DNA of 64,000 nt from NCBI RefSeq assembly GCF_004798865.1, contig NW_025335268.1, forward strand, positions 56,230,936-56,294,935, given 5' to 3'. The DNA is from Varanus komodoensis. Taxonomy: Eukaryota; Chordata; Lepidosauria; Squamata; Varanidae. Under the pieces are notes generated by a model, which did no database searches, was not told the origin of the DNA, and was given only the letters and a program-made list of their open reading frames with translations. Positions 40,201 through 52,200 of the stretch are shown piece by piece. The first letter of the stretch is position 1. The number at the start of each line of letters is the position of its first letter. A program made the translations under genes and the position numbers.

Positions 40201-43200
40201 AAGTAAATCACCAGGTATTTGTCCTTCAGTTCCCAACTTTCCTGACCATTTTGGCCATGCTGTCAAGGACTTTTTGGATTTGCCCTCCCAAATTTCTGAA
40301 GATCTTCCTTCTGCTCAACCCTGCATTAAAATTAATGGCTAGGTTATATTTTATAGCTTTTTATGCATTCCTTAATTAAATATCTATGCTTCCCAGTAGC
40401 CAACGCTCTCTGGACAGATCACAACAATTAAAACCTTAAAATGCAACATGATAAAATGCAGTATTTCAGTTTCAAACTTTAAAACTACATTAAAAATAAT
40501 AATATCCAAATAGAAGTTGGAGGCAGGGCAAAGATTTAAAATACAGTGCAAGATTTAAAACGGAAACCACAACTTTTTAAATTCCTTTTACTCAGGACAC
40601 AAAGCCAAATGCAGCTCATCTGCACATGTCATACTACTGTTTAGATGTTCCCTTTGTCAGGGTTTGGTATTACTTTTCCAAAAAGCTTCCAAAATGCACC
40701 CAGGTTTCCAAAATACTTTTCCAAATAAAAAAAGTTCCTACTTATTTTTGAAGAGTATTCTAATCCATGGGTTGCATGCAATAGTAGTCCTACTTAGAAC
40801 AGACTCATTGAAATAAATGCAACATAATTCAATCTAACATTGGATGCAAACTGCTGTCTTTAAAGATAAGCCTAACCTCTGACTTTCCACATTTCAACCT
40901 TTAGGTTCAAGTCTCCATGTCCTTTGAAGGACAGTCAGCTGTTGAAGTACATCCACAAACAAACATGGAAGACTTAAAAGCTTTCACATCTTTGAGTTTG
41001 TACATGATGCTTCACAAAGGCAGTGCACAGCAGGCCATACCTCAAGATCAGTTCATTCTGTATCTCGGAAGTAAAAATGTAAGCAAATGCATTATTTCTG
41101 ATAAAGCATGTGTAAGACATAATGGTGGATTTACAAACAACATTGTTTGGGTTTCTTTCTATCACTAGGGCTCCATTTCCATAGGTACACGAAGTAGTCA
41201 AGCAACTTATACTCACTTTCTCTTTCATGCTGCGATTTCATTTTTCTGTCTCTGTTAGCAAAATGTCCCTATACTTGCACAAAAGAAGAAACCACTGGAA
41301 ACAAGATGCAGCACATGTTGCTGGAATGGGGCAGGTCAACAAAGCTCACAGAAGGGGCACTCCTGGCCTGCCCCATTCTGGAAATGCATGTTGCTCCGTA
41401 CTGTGCTTCTTTTTGGAAACACGAGTTCCTGTTGTGCTGGCAGTCCATCCCACCAGAGCAACAGAACCAGCAGAGGCCCAGCTGCAGCGGAAGATACAGA
41501 CCAGTGTCCTTAAGTAGCAAATTGTTTCCTTTGTAGCATGATACTGAGTCTCTTTTCTAATCAACTGTCCATGGACACTGATTATACTGAACAAATTACT
41601 ACCTTTAGCTGCCAGTGTTCAGATTTAATTAGCACTTACCTGCTAGCAATCATATTTCAAGTTTTGTAATTCTGACTTCTTCAAGATTAAGATTTTTTTA
41701 AACCCTTTAGTGAAAAATACTCTAAAGACTGTATTACAATTTCAAGGAAAATAGTTCTTGAATACTCTGAGATGAGGTGGCACTGCTCGTTGGGAAGAAT
41801 ATAGTCAGAGGAATTTCTGGTGAATACGAATTCATCCTTTATTCCTTCAGTAAGTGCTTCAGTGATAGTGGTGTGGATTTCTTACTGACATCATACAACT
41901 GAAGACTGGGGCAACGTCGTATCAGCAGCATACAAGATTAGATTTTGCTTGAAACGTATGCCCACCACTAGCATATCGCTTTCAAGGACAGAAATTAGTA
42001 AAGCTGTCACCCGATTAAAAAGAATCTTAAGCAGCAATCTTATACCCACTTATACATGCCTAAGTCCCATTTAGACTTATTTCAGCTTAAAAGTATGAAT
42101 TTAGTTTATTTCAGGATGGGAAACCTTTTTCAGCCCAAGGGCTCAAGAGGAGCACACCAGGCGGTGCATGGCAGCAGTGGTGGGACCACAGCCCAAACTG
42201 GGAAGAACCACCCCCTGCCCCCACTGAAATGTGTTCCTCAACATGCCTATCCTTATCCACATGCACACACATATACAATACATAGGGTGTCCACAGCTCT
42301 TCGGCTCCAATCGCCGCCATTCCAGACACCTCCTTTCCAACTGGTAACAAGTCTTCCCTTTGCCTTGCTCTTTTGTATTGGTAATATAAAAGGTTACTTG
42401 TACAGACATGTTTTCAATATTAATTGTTTAGCTTGTATCTGTAGCATGTCTTGGAACCTTCCCAATTTTATGTTATTCATCCCTTCTGCAGACAAAAAAT
42501 TATCTGGGCCTTGCAATTAAGAATGACAACCTGGTATACATTTATAATTTGGGCAGTGGTGATGTGGAGATACCACTGGACTCCAAGCCAGTCAGCTCTT
42601 GGCCAGCGTACTTCAGCCTTGTTAAAATAGAGAGGTAATATCACCTGCATCTGCTTCCTTTCTTGCACAACTGATTGGGTTGAAGAAAATCAGAAGCGAA
42701 GGAGGGAAATGTGGTTAAGTTGTTGACATTACAATGTGGCGTGATGATCAAAGGTTGTTAATCATACCATTTTAACAAGCTGACAAGATGGTTAGCCTTG
42801 ATAATTAGCATCAGGATACACTGCCTAATTATCACTGCAGTGTAATTATCATCAGTATCCACTGCTTAAATACAGCAGAAGTAGAGATTTCCTTGGAGAG
42901 GGCAGAATTGTAAGTTTGGAAAACTTTTCTTCATTTTTCCTAATTATTACATATGCTAAAAAGTTTAAACAAGCAACCCTTAAAAGCAAGAGGATGATGT
43001 TACCAAGGAGGATACATTGTTCCCCCCATTCTGAAATGAGTGTTCCACCTTTGGAGAAAACACATCCTTATTTCCAAAGAATTTTTAAAAAGAAAGAGCA
43101 CAGTCATTGTCTAGACTCTGCCGTTTGTTCTAACTGTTAGAAGGTTGGAATTATACACAATTATTTTAATGGTACACAATATTTTTTATAAAACTTTTAA

Positions 43201-46200
43201 GAAGAATTTTCATTTTAAATTAATTTTAGAAATTCTTAAATTGTACTTTCCTGTGTAAGCATTCAGGGGTTATGGGTCCCATTTTTCATTCCATTCATCC
43301 TCAATAGGATTGGGAAGCATGGCAAAGTGTTTCTGACTGTGCCAAGCCTCAGTAGCACAGCTGAAGAAAAGTTCATCAAAAAAGGAGAGGTGCCTGGTGA
43401 TGGTTCTCTGCTGAATCTAGAACCTAAAAATACAGTTTTCTATGTTGGAGGAGTGCCACACGATTTTAAGGTAAGGAAAATAATTGTTCTGAAAACAGTC
43501 CCAGTTATGGCAAAGCTATGTATTTCTCTGCTCTAAACTTATTATACCAGTAGCTTTATCTGGGAATTACACCTCAAGCTGGGGATCAAATACAGCCCTC
43601 AAATACATCCCAGTCTGGCCTTCTGGAACTCCTCAGATGGTCATGCTCCCCCTCCCAAGACCCCAGCTCATTTCTCCAACCACTAATCATTTGACTATCT
43701 CCCAACTTTTGTGCAGCTTCCCCCCTATTTTAAGAGGTGCAAATTGCTCCCTAAAGACTGATTACCAGCAGAAATGGCTTCAAGGTGTGTTGTGCTTATA
43801 TTTATTTTCAGAGCTTCTCTGGAGTTTAGGCTCAGTGTGTTTACCCATCCCTGCTGTAAAATGTTTGTGAGCTGCCCCAAGGCTTTGGCGAATGGGGCGG
43901 CTTAGAAGTTCCCTAAATAAATAAATAAATAAAATAAAAGGAATAGTGAGCTTTAGTAGCTAGCTCTCCTAAGACTTCTTAAGGGGAACCATATTAGTAA
44001 AACTGGTATCTGTTAGAGGTTATTTTTTGCACTGCTGCTGCTTTTACCTCGATTACTACTTTGGTTTTATTCTGGTTAAAACATACAGTTTTATATTGAG
44101 AGCGGCAGAGGCCCTCCTCTGGGAACCCTCCAGGAAAGATATTAGGAGGGTGAGTACCCGGAGGAGGGCCTTCTCTGCGGTGGCACCCCACCTATGGAAT
44201 GCGCTCCCCAGAGAGGTCCACCTGGTGCTGTCGTTATTTGTTTTTTGGTGCTAGGCCAAGACCTTTTTATTTAAATGATATTTTAATAATTGTTGAAATT
44301 ATTTATTGGTTTTAAAATATTTAGCCAGGATGCATCCAGATTTTATATGTATTTATTTCTATGTGTATTTATTTATGATGTTGGAAGCTGTCCCGAGGCT
44401 TATGCGAATGGGACGGCATACAAAAATTCCAAATAAATAAATAAATATTGTGTTTATTCTGTAGTTTTAAGCTTTGTCTTGTAAATGCTTGGGACAATTA
44501 ATTCACATTGGTTTTGATTTGCCAATAAATTTAGTTAGATATTATTTTAATTAGATATGAAATTGTACTTCTAAGTGTGAATAGCATGCATTCACCATGC
44601 AAAACTTGTTGTGAAGAGAAAAGCTTCACCCAGAATGCAAACCACAAAGCTCTTAAGTAGTAATCAGTTTATCCCTTTGGTTGTCATGTGATAGTACTGG
44701 CAATGCATTAGATAGAGACTAGAAAATGCAATCCTCTGGGCTTGCTTAGACCAACTCTGTCTTTCTACCAGTTCCCTGGATGAAGGCAAGAACTGGCTTG
44801 GAAATGCTGGGAATTGTGTGACTGCACCCTTAGTAACCTAAGTAAGGCAGGGTTGAAGGAGGAATGGTAACACTTGATAAAGGAGCAGCCAGATTGTGAG
44901 GGGATTGGAAAAATATTAGCACAGCATGAAGCTGCAAACAAAATAACAAAACTTTGCAGAAGGCATTTTGAAAAGGAATATGAAGTAAGTAAATACAGCT
45001 AGCAATAGTGAAAAGGTTAAAGAAGACACAAAAGCAAAGTATGGCATTTTCCCATCTTTAGTCCTATGACGAAAAAATAAGCATTTTAAGAAGGATAGAA
45101 GATACGATCCATCTGGAAGCAGCAAAAATGTGCTCTGATTAGAAAAAGCAAGAAGAAAATGTGAAGATGATTAATGGCCATCCTTAAAAGACTTCTCAAA
45201 AGATGTGAAATCAGAAAGGAAAAATACAAGGTGTTATTATAGTCATAGGAGCATGATTGGATATTAACCAGAATAACCCAGCTAGCTTAAAAAATGCTGT
45301 TTTGCAGATGTGGCTTAGCTTGCTAACAATTTGATTTTCACTCTGACAACACTGATTTCAACTGTGTTCCCTTTGGTTTCTTCTCCCTACAGCTCCCTTC
45401 AAGTTTGAATCTGCCTGGTTTCATTGGGTGCTTGGAGCTTGCTACATTGAATGATGATGTGATCAGTTTGTACAATTTCAAAAATATCTACAATGTCACC
45501 AGATCCGTACCCTGTGCAAGGTAGGCTGAACTGCATTTATCATACTTCTCCTGGAAGGAGGGTATGCTTTAAAAAGTACCTTTCTCTTTATTATGATTCT
45601 CCTTACAAATACTTTAGACTAATTCTGATGGTTGAGATGGGTATATTTCATAAGCTCAGAAGGTCCTCTTCCCACCTCTGTTTTCCCCTTGTTCTTGCTC
45701 ATGGGTAAAGTCACAGACGCAGCTTCCGTATAGCATGAAGTGCCTGATCCTGCCTAATCTTGGAAGCTAAGCAGCGTCGAGCCTAGTTGAAATCTAGATG
45801 GGTGACATAAATGTTGTGAACTGCCCAGAGAGCTTTGGCAGTGCAGGATATAGAAATGTAATAACACTAATAAACTACATTGCTTGATTTTTCAGCATTT
45901 AATTCCTTGTAGTGGAACCAATGAGGTGACTCCATTGTTCTCATAAACTTTCTGCCTGCCACACCTCATTCACATCAACTGGATTGGCCATTTATGTAAT
46001 GACTGTGCATGGGTAATGCTCTTCACTTATTGTCCCTTCATAACCACTGCCCAGAGAGTCCTGCTCGGGACTTCTGGATGCAGTTTTATAAATCAAATAA
46101 ATAAATAACCAGCATGTCTGACACCCCAGTCAGCAGAAATGCTGTTATATCAGTCCTACTTTACAATCATGCTTATATAAGGTCTTCTCAACAGATAGCA

Positions 46201-49200
46201 CCTATTTCTAGGCTAGGGCAGAATGGAGAAGAGAGGAGCCTTGTAAACAATATAGGGACGGCAGTGCATCAGCATCATTAGCATCCCCTTCATTATTTCT
46301 GTACTTGCTTAAATTCGCTCAGTTAATAGAATACTAAATGCAACAAACCATGCAAGAAAAGAAAGAATAACTTCTCTTCCAGTAGATATTACACAAACTG
46401 GCACCTTATCTGTACAAACAGTGAATGGCAGACTGGATAATAAATGGCTGCTTGCTGGGCAGACCAACTGTTTTCCCTTTCAGTTTTGCTGCTAGGCCTT
46501 CTGATACAACACTCTGGTTTTTCTTTGCCTCTATTCTTCTTCTTGCTAGAGATAAGTTGGCCTTTACGCAGAGCAGGGCTGTGAACTATTTCTTCGATGG
46601 CTCTGGCTATGCTTTGCTGAGACACATTGAGAGAAGAGGGAAGTTTGGCCTGGTAACTCGTTTTGATATAGAAGTTCGAACACCAACAGATAACGGACTC
46701 CTACTTCTGATGTTTAATGGAGTAAGTGAAAAAGAAAACATGTAATCTTTTATTTTATTTCCCAGTTCATTGGTATGGTCTCTGATATAATATAAAATAC
46801 ATTACTTAAATTATCTTTATCAAGAAAATGCCTCTAGCTATGCATTCTGAGATACTTGGGAAATTATATACTGTGAAAAAACAAGCTGTTGTGCACTGAG
46901 ATTTATCTGGTAAGGGAAAACTTGGACAAGTTGAGAATGCAATGTTGTCAGTTTCAGCAAAGAGAAATTTGCCTGCTCTCTGATCTATTCTGGCATCCAA
47001 AAATTAAACTCTGAAGCTTGCAATATCCACTGCTTCCAGGGGAGTCTTATGGAAACGTTTCATTAAGTGCTCTTAAACATGCCTTTTTCAAACTGTCTCA
47101 ATAGCCCTTGTGACACCCTCTGGCAATGGCGCAACTTAGGCTGGGTTTTGAGATCAAAGGCCAGGGTCCCACAACTCAGGGTGCCCAAATGACCATCCAC
47201 AGCACAGTAGGTAATGTGGGGTGAGCGCCTGGTCTGGCCCGCACATGGGCTTGATGCTGCCCACCAGAGCAGCTTTTCACTCTTACTTAAAAGCAAATAT
47301 TTTATATTCACAGGCCAACTGGTTGGAAATGTACCTGCTTACAGGAAATCATTTTACTATTTTTACTTTATGAATATATTAGTCTTTTCTATGGCAAAAT
47401 GAAGCTTATTTACAAGTAAATATATTTAGGATCAGGATGGCAGAAGCAATTCCATTTGATTCCTGCAGTTATGATCATGGTATGATTTAAGTGAGTTCAA
47501 AATGCAAATCAGAGTATTTCTTTTTATCAGGGCTGGCAAACAGGGTGGATTTTTTGTGCTTGTTTTTGCTCTAGCTATCAGAAATGTAGAACCAATTGTG
47601 AAGTGGAGAGAAGGTACCGTAAGCACAGAATGGCAGGGAAGGGATAAGATAATTAAGGTCAGAGTCTAAAATTACTTCACTACATGATAGCCTTCTGGTT
47701 TTCTCTCCCAATGTATCTTGTGCGGAGATCACATTCCCAGGGTCCAACCAGGCCTAACATAATTATAAAAGCATACCGAACAGAGGATTTTCCCCTCCTA
47801 ATCCTTCCAGTATTGTACCCCTAGGAAGCCCTTAAGCCAGCCTAAAAATAGATTTAAATTAAATACATGAATAAACAAGTACCAACATGTTTGTTTTGGG
47901 ATAGTCCCAGGCAAGCTGGATATTTTCTTTAAAAGGATCGACTCTACTGAGCACATGATAACATCAAAGTCCAAAAGATGATGATGATGTTGATTGTTGT
48001 TGTTATTTGTAACATCAGAGCAAAGGCAAAATGTTCCCTGCTCTGACAGGGTGAAAAATAAGGTGAAGGGTCTTGCTGAGAAGGAAGCATAAATCACATC
48101 TCTTTTCATGAAGTGACATGACTTGCTCCTTTGGTTGGTCTTGCTAGTTCACCTTTAAGAGCTCTCAAGAGAAATGAAGTTGGACGTAATATTTGGAGCC
48201 TCTCTTGGACAAGATCCAGGCTGCACCTTGGCAGCAGGTGTCACAAAATGAGGTTCCTCCTTCAAGCAGTCAAAAGCCACAGGCTGCTTTCCTTGTAAAA
48301 CGTTCTTTATTGCTCCCAAGTACAACTGACCCAGAACAGATCTCTGAGCATGCACAAAGCAGTTTGTTGAACCCAATCTAAGGTTTACGTCCAGGAACTC
48401 TCCATATGAACATGCCTGGACCCCATTCCCTTAGAAGGGGTTTTCTGGAAGCGAGCACACCTGCTCTCTGCACACTGCTCATTCAGTTGGGCCTCCTGCT
48501 TCTGCAGATGGCTCACCATGGAGTCAAGAGCTGGAGGGGCTTGGTCTGAATTTGAGAATTACTCATCCTCAGAGGCCCCTCCCAGTGGCTGCAAATCTTG
48601 GTCATTCCTAGAAAATACCTGGCTCAGCAAAGCATTTGGCCTTGAAATAATCACCTCTGCCTCCTTCATCTCAGAATCTTGGCATAATCCATCCTTTCCA
48701 ATTTCACTGTAATTTGTTTCACATTTCAATTCCAAATTGTCTAGGATGCAGCCAGTAGTCCATGAGAATGATTGCCCAAAACAGCCAGCCTGCCCTCTAC
48801 CAACAGAGCAGGGACCTACCCAGCCAAGCCTTCAGTTACCCACAGCTGGGCAACCACAAGTCTCCATGGTTGTGCAGTTTTTTTAATGAACCTATTTGTG
48901 CAATTCTTTTGTGCAAAAATTGTTTAAAGAAAAGGCTGTGTCAGCCACCATCAGACCCTTCATGGTGCTGCTCAGGCATTTTGAAGGAGCTGTTAGCTGC
49001 TGTCAAAAAGCACAAACCAGTTCTCAAACCAGCATTTACAATTGCAAAAAAAGGGGGTGGGGGAACCAATGACAGCTGAAAATTGCTGATGATCACAGCA
49101 AGGGGAAGGGAAATGGGTCGGTTTTGCAGCAGTACCCCCTGGGTATCCTAGGGATGATGAAAGGGACACAAGTAGAAGGGAAGGGGTCAGCAGCCAACAA

Positions 49201-52200
49201 TGAGCCCAGTTGTCTGTTGGACACACAGTAGGTTGTTCACACTGCCAGTCTACTGTAGGTTCCTGTGATTTGTGAACGTACTGAACACAAGTATAGTACA
49301 AATCCTTTCAGGAAAACCTTGTTGTTATTTTCTGATGTGCAGACTATGTTCTTCAGCCTAGAGATGCAGAATGGATACTTATATCTACAATATGATTTTG
49401 GCTTTGCCAATGGCCCTGTAATTTTAGAAGATTCATTGAAGAAGGCTGTGATTAATGATGCAAGATTCCATGAGGTATAGATGGGTACATTGTTATTGTC
49501 TTTTTTTAAAAGGGTGATTGTGGCCTTTCTTAATTGGTTGTATTGTGTGTGCACAAGTATGTGTGTTATATGACTGCTAACAGCTGCCTTGCGTGATCTA
49601 TGTTGAAAGACAGAAATTACTTTGAAATAATAAATGATGCCTATGTATAGAAATGGGAATATTTAGAACAATAAGGTGACATGCTACCTTAAATAAAATA
49701 TGACCCTCTCATCAGGTGTTGTGCCATTTCCAAATACAGTTTGATGTAAGTGACTCTGTGAAACAAATGACTCTAATGGAATACGTCATAACTGTGCTTA
49801 CTCTCCAGTGCTTGTCCTTCCAATGAATTATTAGATGAATGCCACTTTTAGAATTATTTTACAATCAGAATATGGTTATACAAGCAATTATGTATTAAGC
49901 GAATCCCCACAGGGTGTGATTGTCTGTTAGAGCGTGCTTGTCCTAATGAGTGGCTTCTCCCATTCTGTTTCCTCACTGTCTTGCCAACTGGCCCTGCCCT
50001 GCTTTGAGGTCAGTCTGCCTTCTGGGCTAACTTGCAGAATTTCTAAAGTTTGTATCAGAATGTGATGCCTATTTTACTCTTCACCACTGCAATAATAGCA
50101 GTGGTGGAGCACAGGGAGATCTGGAGAGGTTTCCTTTCCAACCTTCACCCATCCTTCCCTACTGGTATCAGAGACCCAGGAAGAAATAGTTTTCTTCTGG
50201 ACAAAGGAACCAAAGCCCTTGGCATCTGGGGCACTCACCTTCCAAGCACTGCAAAGGAAAGACAAGGAAGGGAAGGCCTCTCAGGTCTCCATGCCGTGGT
50301 CGGATCTGCTGCCACCTGCTCAACTAATTCTGATGGGGCAGGGCAGAGGATCATCAGCAGACTGCTTCATGATCAGACTGGTTTCCAACTCTAGACTCCA
50401 TTACTTTAGATCGCCTCTTGCTGGAGATGCTAATGGTAGGGATAAAGCCTGTGCTTTATGTCTGTCTCCCCATTCTGCTCATGTTCCTGTTTGATCTGAG
50501 CAGGACTTCCAGCTGAACTGTGCACAAAAATAAGCTCTCACTCTCACTTATTTTATGAACTCTTGCAGTACAATCCTACAGGCCCTGGGTGAACAACTTG
50601 TGGTCCTCCAGATGCTTTGGCCTACAATGCTCATTATGTTCACAACCGGATATGGTGGTTGTGATGGTCAGAATTCTAGTTCAATAACATTGCTGGGCCA
50701 CAAATTGCCGAGCCCGAGCATACGCTCTTTCCTGGGACTTATTTCTATTTTATTCCATGGGACTTGCTTCTTTTTCTTACATAGAACTGCACTGTTAATG
50801 AAACTTTATAAAACCTTGTTATATTGTCTTATGTACTGCCTTGAATATTGTACTAGAGTGGGCTTTTACTCTGCAATTTTCTTTCTTTTCAGATATCCGT
50901 TATATACCATAATTCCAAGAAAATGATCTTGGTTGTGGATAGGAGACATATAAAAAGTGTGGAAAATGAGAAGAAAAATATGCCATTTACTGATGTCTAT
51001 ATAGGAGGGGCTCCTACTGAAATTTTAAAATCTAGGTTGGTTTATATTACTGATTCAATCCCTGTCAGTTAAACTTTTGGAACACAGATAAATGGCAAGG
51101 AAAATTTTAGCTACTAAATTCCATGGGTCAAGATGTTGGCAGACAAGCTAGACTAATAAAAGGGGTAGCAAAACTTTTTTATTCTAAAATATTTTTTTCT
51201 AGTTGGATTACAGAACTGTTACACTGTGTTGTTGCAATTACACATTTGTAAAAAAATGGAGCCAAGTAACTAAAACAGTATTTTGCAAAACTGGAGAGTG
51301 GAGAAGATGAGCTTTCCATATGGGAGTGAGGTAGCCAGCTTTTTAAAATGGTGTTCTGCTGCACATTGCTCGTCTTTTGTCAACCAGCATAGCGCAAGTT
51401 CGGGAGTGTTTTCTTTCTTAAGCTTTCAGGGTGCCAAATGTCTTGAACTCACCCTGCTAAAAGGTTTCGAAACTATCTTGCTCATCACCATTTCATAGCA
51501 AGCCAGTCTTAGGGGATGGATGCACTCATACACTGCACACAGTTGAAAAACAAAAATCTTACTTAGGGTGAGAAATATATTGAACCCAGCCTACTAAAAG
51601 GTCTTGGACCCACTTTATGTGTCATCCTGCATAATTTTTGTCACAGTTCCTACAAAGCTTTTGAAACTTTGCATTTATTTAGCATCATGATGTTAGCCCA
51701 CCTTTGCCCTCTAAACATATGTCATTTCTTCACAGTGGTATCGGTTCCCATCTGGCCATCAGTACCAATTTTAGGGGTTGTATGAAAGGGTTCCAGTTCC
51801 AAAAGAAGGACTTCAATTTGTTAGAGGAGCCAGGAACCCTGGGAATTGGTTATGGCTGCCCAGAAGAATCACTTGTAAGTATAGGATTATATTTGCAATT
51901 GATGGTCATGGTTTAATTGCTTGATGCATATATTCAGATATTTTCCTTATGCGTGTGCTAAGTTATTTCTCCCTCTTTATGCAAAATGTTAATACTGGAT
52001 TTTTCTCACCAGTTTGCATTACTTAGGGAACAAGAAAACATACTTTTCTTAGCTGAAAACTCTTCCCTCTATAAATGACATTCATTTAATGGTAACCAAT
52101 GTTTAACATGCTATTAAATGTAGAAAGTACATCAAAATAGAAAAGCAATGTAGTAGGCCTATTATATTTGTTTTCATTTGGCTGTATGACAGCTTAATAA

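Noticed and set aside
41324-41378. 12-bp inverted repeat in intron W16-W17 as a terminator or MITE
   Set aside because: Isolated short hairpin without target duplication or other copies in the window.
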